A DNA stretch of 54,370 bases from NCBI RefSeq assembly GCF_001830325.1, contig NZ_MHZG01000014.1, positions 1 to 54,370 of the forward strand. Reading direction: 5' to 3'. Every line of letters begins with the position of its first letter. Position 1 is the stretch's first letter. The DNA comes from Polynucleobacter sp. GWA2_45_21. Its GTDB lineage: Bacteria > Pseudomonadota > Gammaproteobacteria > Burkholderiales > Burkholderiaceae. Made by a program: the position numbers and the translations under genes. Below the pieces are notes generated by a model. The model worked only from the letters and a program-made list of their open reading frames with translations, searched no databases and was not told the DNA's origin. Below are positions 39,707-48,150 of this stretch, in pieces.

Positions 39707-40963
39707 ATGAAGCACGTTATTTTAGGGAATGGTCCTGCGGGAGTAATTGCCGCAGAGACCATACGCAAGCGCTCACCCTCTGATCAAATTGTCATGATTG
39801 GTTCTGAAGATGTGCCACCTTATTCGCGGATGGCAATCCCTTATTTATTAATGGGGAACATTCAAGAGTCAGGGACTTATTTACGCAAAGATCCTCACCA
39901 TTTTGATAGGTTAAAGATTGAGCAGTTACATGGTCGTGTAGATGCCGTGGATTGCAAAACCAAGGAGCTAGTCCTTCGAGGGGGAGCCCGGATTACTTTC
40001 GACAAGCTGCTGATTGCAGCTGGCTCCGTACCCGTACAGCCGCCTATTCCAGGCATTCAATTGCCTGGAGTACATTCTTGCTGGACCATGGAGGATGCCA
40101 GGACTATTGCATCAATTGCCAAGCCTGGTGCTCGGGTACTACAGATGGGTGCGGGTTTTATTGGCTGCATTATTTTGGAGGCTTTAGCTAGTCGAGATGT
40201 AAAGCTGGCGGTAGTAGAGATGGGCGACCGTATGGTGCCTAGGATGATGACAGAACTTGCGGGCGGCATGATTAAGGAGTGGGTTCAGTCTAAAGGTGTT
40301 GATGTGTTCACTGGTACACGAGTGGAGGAAATTTCCTCATCTGGATCCGTATTGAGCGTTAAGCTTTCGAATGGCAAAGTCCTAGAGGTGGATCTTATTA
40401 TTTCGGCAACCGGAGTAAAGCCAAATATTGGGTGCCTTCAAAATTCAGGACTCGAGATTCATACTGGCGTTCTAGTAAATGAGCGTATGCAAACATCTCA
40501 TCCCGATATTTATGCTGCAGGTGATGTTGCTGAGGGGATTGATTTTTCAACCGGGAATCGAATTGTGAATGCAATTCAGCCCAATGCAGCCGATCAAGCG
40601 CGAATTGCAGGTATTGCGATGACTGGTGGAGATGCCCAAAGTCTTGGGGCATTGCAAATCAATGTGCTAGATACGCTAGGATTGATTTCGTCCTCATTTG
40701 GTTTATGGTCTGGCGCAAAAGACGGTGATCATGTAGAGATTGTTGATCGAGAGCATTTCAAGTATCTCCGTTTGGAGTTCTTGGGCGATATTTTGATTGG
40801 AGCTACTTGCGTAGGGGCGACCGATCACATTGGGGTATTGCGAGGCCTCATTCAATCCAAGACTCGACTAGGTGAATGGAAGTCACATTTATTGCGTGAC
40901 CCAGCACAAGCAATGGAAGCTTACTTAGCAAAAGGGCAAGCACAATCCACCTGGATGAATTAA
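39707..40963 (+). CDS. aorC: FAD-dependent NAD(P)-disulfide-type oxidoreductase subunit
   Basis: Flavin subunit expected to pass electrons from the aldehyde oxidoreductase to NAD+. The 418-residue protein has an FAD Rossmann loop GNGPAGVIAAE (7-17), PYSRMAIPYLLMG, a second dinucleotide loop MGAGFIGCIILEAL near residue 146, and the FAD-closing motif IYAAGDVAEG. It lacks the CxxxxC redox disulfide of true disulfide reductases, so it resembles ferredoxin/rubredoxin or nitrite reductase flavoproteins and AorC. It lies ten bases after aorB. Confidence 0.85.
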   Translation: MKHVILGNGPAGVIAAETIRKRSPSDQIVMIGSEDVPPYSRMAIPYLLMGNIQESGTYLRKDPHHFDRLKIEQLHGRVDAVDCKTKELVLRGGARITFDKLLIAAGSVPVQPPIPGIQLPGVHSCWTMEDARTIASIAKPGARVLQMGAGFIGCIILEALASRDVKLAVVEMGDRMVPRMMTELAGGMIKEWVQSKGVDVFTGTRVEEISSSGSVLSVKLSNGKVLEVDLIISATGVKPNIGCLQNSGLEIHTGVLVNERMQTSHPDIYAAGDVAEGIDFSTGNRIVNAIQPNAADQARIAGIAMTGGDAQSLGALQINVLDTLGLISSSFGLWSGAKDGDHVEIVDREHFKYLRLEFLGDILIGATCVGATDHIGVLRGLIQSKTRLGEWKSHLLRDPAQAMEAYLAKGQAQSTWMN

Positions 40964-40972
40964 GCTTTAAGT

Positions 40973-41227
40973 ATGCAAGTTACCTTAAAGTTGTTTGCCG
41001 GTCTGGCAAGTTACCTACCGCCCTCCAAGAAAAATGGAGTAGAGGCGGATATCGTCGTTCCTGAAGGAAGCACTATTGGGGACATGATTGAGTTGTACAA
41101 AATTCCTAGTAAGTCAGTACACCTGGTAATGGTGAATGGAGTTTACGTAAATCCAGATCAGCGTATTTCTTATGTTCTTAAGGAAAATGACGCCCTAGCC
41201 ATTTGCCCTCCAGTTGCAGGTGGTTAG
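40973..41227 (+). CDS. MoaD/ThiS-like sulfur carrier protein
   Basis: An 84-residue beta-grasp protein ending in the sulfur-carrier tail PPVAGG, with VTLKLFAGLASYLP at the start and the MVNGVYVNPDQRISYVLKENDALAICPP core. The terminal Gly-Gly would be adenylated and thiocarboxylated to give sulfur for the dithiolene of the pterin cofactor. Its place in the operon suggests a copy dedicated to the tungsten pterin. A moaD-like gene also accompanies aorABC in Aromatoleum. It lies nine bases after aorC and its 3' end overlaps the next gene. Confidence 0.88.
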   Translation: MQVTLKLFAGLASYLPPSKKNGVEADIVVPEGSTIGDMIELYKIPSKSVHLVMVNGVYVNPDQRISYVLKENDALAICPPVAGG

Positions 41228-41543
41228 TTCTTTGTCGGGCAGCGCTGTTTTTGAGGTCAAGCGTGAGATGGGGTGTACTCCAGACGATCTAGTCCGTTGG
41301 CTGCCAGAAGCCTTAAGCGATCTATACCAGCAAACCTCCCTTGTCATTGATGATCGCGAGCTTCTTCTTAGCCCCCATTCTCGGATTAGGATGTGTGGGA
41401 CCACTTTAAAGAGTCGCAAAATTGCACTTTTAAGTATTCCAGTGCTAGAGCTGGCCATTACGTTTGATACATTGTTTTCTGCTGAGCAAATTCAGACCAT
41501 CTTAGATCGCTTTGATCTTTATACTCGGAGAGGTGGCGGATAG
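41220..41543 (+). CDS. Unrecognised small protein of the aor operon, C-terminal Gly-Gly-Gly
   Basis: About 107 residues. The frame has no ATG at its start: a GTG at 41220 or a TTG at 41214 (two residues longer) or 41232 would serve, and both upstream options overlap the end of the MoaD-like gene. The sequence shows alternating hydrophobic stretches, an [16 protein letters not shown] helix, a beta-rich middle ([33 protein letters not shown]), and ends DLYTRRGGG. No cofactor or catalytic motif is evident and I do not recognise the family. Tight linkage to aorABC and the carrier gene suggests a maturation or insertion role. The glycine tail resembles that of the adjacent sulfur carrier, but this may be chance. 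Confidence 0.7.
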   Translation: MVSSLSGSAVFEVKREMGCTPDDLVRWLPEALSDLYQQTSLVIDDRELLLSPHSRIRMCGTTLKSRKIALLSIPVLELAITFDTLFSAEQIQTILDRFDLYTRRGGG

Positions 41544-41580
41544 CCCTCTCCTATTAATACCCCTTGTTTTAGAAGCTTAT

Positions 41581-42816
41581 ATGACAGTTAACTTACCACT
41601 CCCCCAAAAAGACCAACTAAAGCCTGTGAAGGGTTTTCAGATGGGTATCGCCGAAGCTGGAATCAAAAAGGCCAATCGCAAAGATCTATTGGTGATGACT
41701 TTGGTGCCTGGCTCTCAAGTTGCCGGTGCTTTTACTTTAAATCGATTTTGTGCTGCGCCAGTTCAGGTTTGTAAAGAGCATTTAGCTTCGGATGGAGCAA
41801 AGGGTGAGATTCGTGCTTTGGTAGTCAATACCGGAAATGCAAATGCGGGAACTGGTGAGCGGGGTATGAAGGATGCTTTATCCACTTGTACCGAATTAGC
41901 AAGGGAACTGAAGCTCAACCCAGAGCAAATTCTGCCGTTTTCAACCGGCGTGATTCTGGAGCCACTACCGATCGATAGATTGATTTCTGGCTTGCCTAAA
42001 GCAGTTGCTAACCTAGGCGAAGACCATTGGCTTGATGCTGCAGAAGCCATCATGACTACTGATACTCAACCTAAAGCTGCGTCCATGACAGTGGATACTC
42101 CATCTGGACTTGTGACCATTACCGGTATTTGCAAGGGTGCCGGCATGATCCATCCTAATATGGCAACGATGTTGGGGTTCATTGCAACTGATGCTGGTTT
42201 TGCTCAAGGCTTGCTTAATCAACTGACGCGTGAGATTGCTGATCTTTCATTTAACGCGATCACGATTGATGGCGATACCTCAACCAATGATTCTTTCATC
42301 ATCATGGCAACTGGTCAGTCCTCGGCGCAGATTCAATCTGTTGCTGAACCTAGTTATGCCTTAGTTAGAGCCGCATTAATCGATCTCGCCCGTAAGCTTG
42401 CTCAAATGATTGTGAGGGATGGTGAAGGAGCAACTAAATTTATTACGATTGATGTGCAGGGTGGTAAGACGGAGGTGGAGTGCCGCTTAGTAGCCGAGGC
42501 GGTGGCCCATTCACCATTAGTAAAGACGGCTTTCTTTGCTAGCGACCCCAACCTAGGCCGCATTCTTGCGGCGATTGGTTATGCTGGAATCACTGACCTT
42601 GACGTTAACCAAGTGCAAATGTGGCTTGGCGATGTTTGGGTTGCTAAGAATGGCGGCCGACATCCTGATTACCAAGAGGCTGACGGCCAGAGGGTGATGC
42701 AGGCTCCAGAAATTACTGTCAAGATTGACTTGGGTCGTGGATCGGCGCAGCAGACGATGTGGACTTGTGATTTATCACATGACTATGTTTCCATTAACGC
42801 TGACTACCGCTCATAG
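41581..42816 (+). CDS. argJ: Bifunctional glutamate N-acetyltransferase / ornithine acetyltransferase
   Basis: Recycles the acetyl group in arginine synthesis from N-acetylornithine to glutamate, and may also use acetyl-CoA. From the ATG at 41581 it has 411 residues, the family length; the frame is open back to 41512 but only through the previous gene. The self-cleavage site is in [14 protein letters not shown], where the threonine becomes the N-terminal nucleophile of the beta chain. [20 protein letters not shown] and [10 protein letters not shown] are conserved. In related genomes it directly follows secA; here the aor operon intervenes. Confidence 0.96.
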   Translation: MTVNLPLPQKDQLKPVKGFQMGIAEAGIKKANRKDLLVMTLVPGSQVAGAFTLNRFCAAPVQVCKEHLASDGAKGEIRALVVNTGNANAGTGERGMKDALSTCTELARELKLNPEQILPFSTGVILEPLPIDRLISGLPKAVANLGEDHWLDAAEAIMTTDTQPKAASMTVDTPSGLVTITGICKGAGMIHPNMATMLGFIATDAGFAQGLLNQLTREIADLSFNAITIDGDTSTNDSFIIMATGQSSAQIQSVAEPSYALVRAALIDLARKLAQMIVRDGEGATKFITIDVQGGKTEVECRLVAEAVAHSPLVKTAFFASDPNLGRILAAIGYAGITDLDVNQVQMWLGDVWVAKNGGRHPDYQEADGQRVMQAPEITVKIDLGRGSAQQTMWTCDLSHDYVSINADYRS

Positions 42817-42827
42817 GAATTCATGAA

Positions 42828-43688
42828 ATGAATGAAAAATTAGAGCAACTCCTCAACCACCTGGAAACATTTTTACCAAAGCAGTTAACGGAAGAGCAGT
42901 GGAAATCTTCAACCGCTTTTAGGTGGCGTCGTCGCGATAGTATCTTTGGAAGCATTGGTTTTTTGCAGCCAGTCAAGCATGTTTCAGATATCACCTTTGA
43001 GGATCTAAAAAATATTGATCGTCAACGTGATGCGATTCGTGACAACACCAAAAACTTTATTCAGGGCAAGCCTGCTAATAATATTTTGTTAACGGGTGCA
43101 CGTGGCACAGGAAAGTCCTCACTCATTAAAGCAAGCTTGCATGAGTTTGCTGGCCAGGGCTTGCGTTTGGTCGAAGTTGAAAAAGAGCATTTAGCGGACT
43201 TAGCTGACATTACGGATTTATTAGCTGACCGCCCAGAGCGCTTCATTATTTTTTGCGATGATCTCTCATTTGAAGATGGGGAATCGGGTTATAAGGCTAT
43301 GAAGTCTGCTTTGGATGGCTCTGTATCAGCACAAGTCGACAATATTTTGATTTATGCTACATCTAACCGACGTCACCTCTTGCCTGAATATATGAAGGAC
43401 AACGAAGGTTACGTTCATGGGGACGATGGAGAAATTCATCCGGGTGAAGTGGTTGAGGAAAAGATTTCTCTATCAGAGCGTTTTGGTTTATGGCTTTCTT
43501 TTTACCCACCAAAGCAAGATGAGTATCTAGAAATTGTTGCTCATTGGTTACGCCATTTTGGCTTGAGTGATACCCAGATTGAGGGCGCTCGATCTGAAGC
43601 ATTGGTGTGGGCATTAGAGAGAGGTTCGCGTTCTGGTCGTGTGGCTTGGCAGTTTGCTAAGCACTGGGCCGGCTCGCACACCGCTTAA
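42828..43688 (+). CDS. DUF815 family AAA+ ATPase
   Basis: A 286-residue P-loop protein with Walker A GARGTGKS (90-97), Walker B ERFIIFCDDLSFE, and a sensor-like YATSNRRHLLPEYM block that is diagnostic of the DUF815 family. Later features are SLSERFGLWLSFYPP and an arginine-rich C-terminal helix. The cellular role is not established. It lies 11 bases after argJ and before the nudix gene, the usual order in Burkholderiales. Confidence 0.88.
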   Translation: MNEKLEQLLNHLETFLPKQLTEEQWKSSTAFRWRRRDSIFGSIGFLQPVKHVSDITFEDLKNIDRQRDAIRDNTKNFIQGKPANNILLTGARGTGKSSLIKASLHEFAGQGLRLVEVEKEHLADLADITDLLADRPERFIIFCDDLSFEDGESGYKAMKSALDGSVSAQVDNILIYATSNRRHLLPEYMKDNEGYVHGDDGEIHPGEVVEEKISLSERFGLWLSFYPPKQDEYLEIVAHWLRHFGLSDTQIEGARSEALVWALERGSRSGRVAWQFAKHWAGSHTA

Positions 43689-43697
43689 AGTATTTTG

Positions 43698-44114
43698 ATG
43701 AGTGACTCTAACCGCCCTGTGACTGAAGTCGCTGCCGGGATTCTATTGGATGCAGAAGGGCGCTATCTTCTGGGTCAGCGCCCAGAGGGTAAGCCTTACG
43801 CTGGTTACTGGGAAGTACCAGGTGGAAAAATTGAAGCTGGCGAATCGGTATTCGCAGCACTCAAGCGTGAATTACAAGAAGAGCTCGGTATTGATATTGA
43901 ATCTAGCGAAGAGCTAGTTGTCTTGGAACATGACTATCCACATGCGTATGTTCGTTTGCATGTCAGCATTATTCGAAAATGGAGCGGAACGCCTACGGGG
44001 TGTGAGGGTCAAGCGCTATCTTGGCAATTACTCAGTGGTGTGCTTCCGACGGTAGAGCCTTTATTGCCGGCTGCTTGGCCCATGCTGGAAAAGCTAAAAC
44101 TACTAAAGATTTAG
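43698..44114 (+). CDS. mutT: Nudix hydrolase, MutT-like
   Basis: Likely 8-oxo-dGTP diphosphatase that cleans the nucleotide pool. From the ATG at 43698 it has 138 residues. The Nudix box is complete at residues 43-65 (GGKIEAGES then RELQEELGI). The opening VTEVAAGILLDAEGRYLLGQRP and the YPHAYVRLHV strand fit MutT. It follows the DUF815 gene by nine bases and its 3' end overlaps convergent zapD by four. Confidence 0.88.
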   Translation: MSDSNRPVTEVAAGILLDAEGRYLLGQRPEGKPYAGYWEVPGGKIEAGESVFAALKRELQEELGIDIESSEELVVLEHDYPHAYVRLHVSIIRKWSGTPTGCEGQALSWQLLSGVLPTVEPLLPAAWPMLEKLKLLKI

Positions 44115-44863
44115 AGCTGGCAGAGGGTGAGTCTAAAAGGTACATCCTCATTCAAGATCTGCGGTTTTCTATCTTGATCAATCTTCAGAAAGCGAATCGA
44201 TAAAAGATATTTGTTGGCGCTGATTTCTGAAAAGAGGCTATCATCTTCTACAGCGATACGCATCAATTGATAGACCTTACCAGAAGGTGCTTGTTGATAT
44301 GCACCTTGATGCGCAACAACATCTTTCGCCTCTCCTGACTGACGGAGCAGTCTCAAGAAAATTTGGCAAGCCTCATGCCATGGCAAAAGTGGAGCAACAT
44401 ATTTTTCCAATAACTCCCTGCGTTGAGTCGAGGGAGTATTTTTCCAGGCATGATAGCTTGGCAAATCAATCGGACTTGTTCCACCAGGAATATTTAATCG
44501 AGTGCGAATAGCATTTAGCCACTCACTCTCAGTAATTGCAGAATTTGGTTTACCCATCGATTGATTAATATTTAATGCGGCTTTATCAATCTCAGATAGC
44601 GTTTGTGTCAATGCCTCTTGATCTACCTTTTGGGAAGACTTTAAACCGTTCAATGCATATTTTTGACGCTCAAATTCTTTTAGCAACAAGGATTTGATGT
44701 CACCTCGTGATCCAATATCACCCAAGTCAAACAACATCGCAATTGCATTGTGATGTAGCTCTGGATCATCTGAGCGGAGGAAATGATTGAAGCGGGCGAA
44801 CAAGTACTCCAGCCGAAGCATGCTTCGAACTAATTCATTGAAGGGGTATTCGTAGACAATCAC
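44111..44863 (-). CDS. zapD: Cell division protein ZapD
   Basis: Bundles FtsZ filaments and stabilises the Z ring. It has 250 residues, with the typical opening MIVYEYPFNELVRSMLRLEYLF, the central IPGGTSPIDLPSYHAW and PWHEACQIFLRLLRQSG, and a final beta domain (YLLSIRFLKIDQ). In E. coli it also neighbours coaE. It is the last of the minus-strand group that starts near 49436 and converges on the nudix gene. Confidence 0.95.
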   Translation of the reverse strand: MIVYEYPFNELVRSMLRLEYLFARFNHFLRSDDPELHHNAIAMLFDLGDIGSRGDIKSLLLKEFERQKYALNGLKSSQKVDQEALTQTLSEIDKAALNINQSMGKPNSAITESEWLNAIRTRLNIPGGTSPIDLPSYHAWKNTPSTQRRELLEKYVAPLLPWHEACQIFLRLLRQSGEAKDVVAHQGAYQQAPSGKVYQLMRIAVEDDSLFSEISANKYLLSIRFLKIDQDRKPQILNEDVPFRLTLCQL

Positions 44864-44898
44864 AAGCCTATATTCTATGACGAACTTAGGCGTTCTTC

Positions 44899-45561
44899 TT
44901 AAATTTTGAGCAATTGTTGGTGCAGACTCAGAACCTCTGATTTGAGCTCATCCAGACTGCCCTGATTTTTAAGAACGGTGTTAGCTGCTGCTAGACGGAC
45001 ATTGCGACTCGTTTGCGCATTGAGAATATTCTCCACATCGAGGCGGGTCATATTGCTGCGGTGCATCACTCTTTGGATTTGAGTCTCTTCTGGGCAATCA
45101 ACCACAATGAGGTAGTCAATCAGCTTTACCCAAGATCCAGACTCAATGAGCAGCGGGACTACAAAAACAAGGTATGGAACTCCAGATTTAGCCAATCCAA
45201 AGGCTTGCTTGGCTGTTTCTTGCTGAATCAAGGGGTGGGTTATTTTCTCCAAAGCTTGACGAGCATTGGAATCTGCAAAAACTAGGGTCCGCATTTTGAC
45301 TCGATCAAGAGCCCCCTGGGGGTCTATGAAGTCATCCCCAAATTCTTTGGCAATCAATGGAATAGCTTTTCCGCCTGGCGCGGTGATTTGATGGGAAATC
45401 AAGTCTGTATCAATCACCCCGGCCCCGAGCTCGCCAAGTAAGTTACTAACTGCCGTCTTGCCAGAACCAATGCCGCCAGTTAAGCCAATTAAAGGAATTT
45501 CACCCTTCAAGGCTTTTAGATCAGCTTGGGCAGAATCAAAGTTGGAATGAGTTGGGGCCAT
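44899..45561 (-). CDS. coaE: Dephospho-CoA kinase
   Basis: Last step of coenzyme A synthesis, phosphorylating the ribose of dephospho-CoA. It has 220 residues, with the P-loop GGIGSGKT at 29-36, the DTDLISHQITAPGG substrate motif and the lid region around VVDCPEETQIQRVMHRSNM. The ATG at 45561 gives about 23 residues before the core and a 46-base overlap with the prepilin peptidase gene. A TTG at codon 18 would shorten both. Confidence 0.95.
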   Translation of the reverse strand: MAPTHSNFDSAQADLKALKGEIPLIGLTGGIGSGKTAVSNLLGELGAGVIDTDLISHQITAPGGKAIPLIAKEFGDDFIDPQGALDRVKMRTLVFADSNARQALEKITHPLIQQETAKQAFGLAKSGVPYLVFVVPLLIESGSWVKLIDYLIVVDCPEETQIQRVMHRSNMTRLDVENILNAQTSRNVRLAAANTVLKNQGSLDELKSEVLSLHQQLLKI

Positions 45562-46016
45562 AACAGCTCAATAATGCCAGCAATCACTAAAAAGGGGCCA
45601 AAAGGAAATGCTTGCTGCAGTTGATGGCCGCGTAATTGGAGCCAGATGATGCCGCCTACTATTCCCGTGACAGAGGCAATCAGGAGGATGCTGGGTAGAG
45701 CGCCCCAGCCCAACCAGGCACCTAGCGCCGCTAAGAGTTTGGCATCACCCATGCCAATGCCATTGCGGTTTTTAAGGAGGCGATAAGCGGTATTTAATAT
45801 CCAAAGTGATGCATATCCTAGGAGCGCCCCGATCAATGCAGCGCTTGGGGTGGTCAGGTGCAGGTCTGCAATTGAGTTAAAAGCAATGCCCAAAAAAATC
45901 AAGGGGAATGTGATTGCATTCGGCAGACGAAGGGTCCGCCAATCAATATAGGCTAAGTAAAGCAACGCCAGTACTAGTAGGGATTTGACTATCCAGATGC
46001 TTGCCATGAGATCCAC
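45516..46016 (-). CDS. pilD: Prepilin leader peptidase, short form
   Basis: Type IV prepilin aspartic peptidase of the A24 family in the inner membrane. It has only 166 residues. Both catalytic aspartates are present, Asp25 in YIDWRTLRLPN and Asp91 in GMGDAKLLAALG, with about six hydrophobic helices. The N-terminal methyltransferase region with the zinc-binding cysteines, normal in PilD of 260-290 residues, is absent. The gene starts directly after pilC, so no fragment of it remains upstream. It could cleave pilins without N-methylating them. Confidence 0.87.
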   Translation of the reverse strand: MDLMASIWIVKSLLVLALLYLAYIDWRTLRLPNAITFPLIFLGIAFNSIADLHLTTPSAALIGALLGYASLWILNTAYRLLKNRNGIGMGDAKLLAALGAWLGWGALPSILLIASVTGIVGGIIWLQLRGHQLQQAFPFGPFLVIAGIIELLWPQLIPTLILPKLI

Positions 46017-47089
46017 TAAATAATTTGCCCTAAATTAAAGATGGGTAGATATAGGATTATGACCAAGCCACCAATAATGGCACCAACAAAAAGAATGAGC
46101 GCTGGTTCTAAGCTTTGGCTGAGTGTATTGAGTTGGCTACTCAGCTGAGTTCCTAATGAAGTGGCACGCTTATTTAGCATCTCGGCTAATGCACCACTTT
46201 CAGCCCCGATATGAAGTAGCAGCAATGTCTCTAGATCTAGAAGTCGTGATTTAGGGTCTGCTCTTTTGAGTGATTCTCCCAAGGGCCAGCCACGAGTGAG
46301 GTGTTTAAATATCTCAGCACTAAAGTCATGACTTACCCAGTGATTTGAAGATTGCGCGGTGATTCTCAGGGCATCTGGAAGCGCTAAACCAGTTTCTAGT
46401 AAATGTCCTAAGGTTCGACACCAATGACTGAGTGTTGCCAGTCTAAATAGATTGCCAAAAAATGGTGTGCGTAATAAGAGGGTGTCACAATATTTTTGGA
46501 GGGTGCTTGATTTGAGCCAGGAGTAGATAAAGCCTGCGGTTATTACGAGCGCGCTGAGTAATATTTCCAGAAAGTAATTTTGGACCCCTGTGGAAATAGA
46601 AATCAGAATTTTGGTTGGCGTAGGTAGCTCAGCCTGAAAGTTTGCAAAAACCTCCTTAAATACAGGTACAACCCAAATCATCATCACCAGCACCAATAGA
46701 AAGGAGGTGGTGAGTGTAATTACAGGGTAAGTCAGTGACTGCTGAACTTTTCTTCTCAACTCAATCTGGGCTTCTAGTTGCTGTGAAATTGTCCTGAGTG
46801 CCAAGCTGAGATCACCCGTCCTCTCGCTGACCCTAACTAGGTTAAAAAACTCTGGAGAAAATTTGCCATCTTGTGCGCTTAAGCAAAAAGAAAAGCTATT
46901 GCCTTTCTGAAGTAGGGTGCGGATATTTTCTAGCCAAATTTGCCATGATTTTGGCGCAGACTGAATTAATAACTGAATAGCATTGAGTAGGGGAAGTCCA
47001 GCCTGAAGGAGGGCAAGCATCTGTTGTGCAAAATGCAGTTGTTCAGATTGGCTGAGTTTTCTGGTTAAACCCATTTGTACTAATGCCAA
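46016..47089 (-). CDS. pilC: Type IV pilus / type II secretion inner-membrane platform protein
   Basis: Platform protein that couples the assembly ATPase to pilin extrusion. It has 357 residues, about 50 shorter than a standard PilC because the N-terminal cytoplasmic extension is reduced. Two GspF repeats are visible, FAQQMLALLQAGLPLLNAI near the start and LSHWCRTLGHLLETGLALPDAL in the second half. Three membrane helices include VITLTTSFLLVLVMMIWVVPVF and the last, LFVGAIIGGLVIILYLPIF. It overlaps pilB by ten bases and pilD by one. Confidence 0.92.
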   Translation of the reverse strand: MALVQMGLTRKLSQSEQLHFAQQMLALLQAGLPLLNAIQLLIQSAPKSWQIWLENIRTLLQKGNSFSFCLSAQDGKFSPEFFNLVRVSERTGDLSLALRTISQQLEAQIELRRKVQQSLTYPVITLTTSFLLVLVMMIWVVPVFKEVFANFQAELPTPTKILISISTGVQNYFLEILLSALVITAGFIYSWLKSSTLQKYCDTLLLRTPFFGNLFRLATLSHWCRTLGHLLETGLALPDALRITAQSSNHWVSHDFSAEIFKHLTRGWPLGESLKRADPKSRLLDLETLLLLHIGAESGALAEMLNKRATSLGTQLSSQLNTLSQSLEPALILFVGAIIGGLVIILYLPIFNLGQII

Positions 47090-48150
47090 GTCCCAAGCTC
47101 CGTATCTAGGGATGCCTTATCTATTAAGCCAGACTTCAGTAGTTGCGTTCCTGCTGAGTAGATATCCAGAGCTTGGGCTGATGCAAATAACTGCTCGCTT
47201 CCCAAAACTTCATGAACGCCAATGCGGCCGAAATAGCCAGAGCCTTTGCATAGATTGCAAGGCATTTTGCTTTGCATCGAATTGCACTCTTTGCAGAGTT
47301 TTCGAATTAACCTTTGAGAGCTGACACAACGAAGACAGGATTCAATAGACTCTTCATCTATGCCTAGGCTTTTGAGTCTTGCTAAAGCACCAATAGCATT
47401 GCGCGTATGGAGCGTGCTTAAAACTAAATGACCTGTTTGGGCTGCCTGGATGGCAAGTTGTGCGCTTGCCGAATCACGTATTTCACCAATCATGATGACA
47501 TCTGGATCTTGGCGTAGAAGGGCGCGAATAATGGTTGGAAAGTCTAAGCCTGCTTTTGGGTGATAGGCCACCTGATTTACTCCTGGAAGCCGAATTTCAA
47601 TAGGATCTTCAACAGAGCAAATATTGCGTTGCACTTGGTTTAGTGTGCTCAAGCAGCTATATAAAGTACGTGTCTTGCCACTCCCTGTGGGCCCCGTTAC
47701 CAGAATTAGTCCATTGGTTTGACCAATAGCATCGCGGACTATTTCAAGCTGCTTTGGCAGTAAGCCAATCTCATCTAGTGATAACTCCCCTAGGCAGTTG
47801 GGCAAAATCCTGACCACTGCTTTTTCACCATGCAGGGTGGGAAGAATAGAGACTCGGCAATCAATATTGGGATGGCTAAAGTCATAGCCAATCACAAGAC
47901 GCCCATCTTGAGGTAAACGCTTTTCTGCAATATCGAGGCGTGCCAATATTTTGATACGCGTGATTAATCGCTCATGCAAATCAATGGGGTATTGGTTTTG
48001 TAGGGTGAGGCGACCATCTATTCTCGTGCGTATGATGGTTTCTTGAGATCTCGCCTCAATATGAATATCCGTTGCCCGATTATTTAATGCATCAACAGCG
48101 ATGTCATGCCAGGTCCGGATAATGTGAGAGTCATGCAGTAGCTCGCTCAA
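47080..48150 (-). CDS. pilB: Type IV pilus / type II secretion assembly ATPase, short form
   Basis: Hexameric ATPase powering pilin assembly. It has 356 residues against about 570 in a full PilB; the N1 (MshEN) domain is absent and the protein starts directly in the N2 domain (DIAVDALNNRATDIHIEARS). Walker A is GPTGSGKT (153-160), the Asp box and Walker B are in LLRQDPDVIMIGEIRD, the His box is GHLVLSTLHT, and the zinc tetracysteine is CKEC...CNLC near 288-305. It overlaps the CorC-type gene upstream (four bases) and pilC downstream. Confidence 0.9.
   Translation of the reverse strand: MSELLHDSHIIRTWHDIAVDALNNRATDIHIEARSQETIIRTRIDGRLTLQNQYPIDLHERLITRIKILARLDIAEKRLPQDGRLVIGYDFSHPNIDCRVSILPTLHGEKAVVRILPNCLGELSLDEIGLLPKQLEIVRDAIGQTNGLILVTGPTGSGKTRTLYSCLSTLNQVQRNICSVEDPIEIRLPGVNQVAYHPKAGLDFPTIIRALLRQDPDVIMIGEIRDSASAQLAIQAAQTGHLVLSTLHTRNAIGALARLKSLGIDEESIESCLRCVSSQRLIRKLCKECNSMQSKMPCNLCKGSGYFGRIGVHEVLGSEQLFASAQALDIYSAGTQLLKSGLIDKASLDTELGTWH

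Noticed and set aside
41512..41580. N-terminal extension of argJ
   Set aside because: The extra frame reads through the end of the preceding gene and has no homology; the ATG at 41581 gives the normal ArgJ N-terminus.
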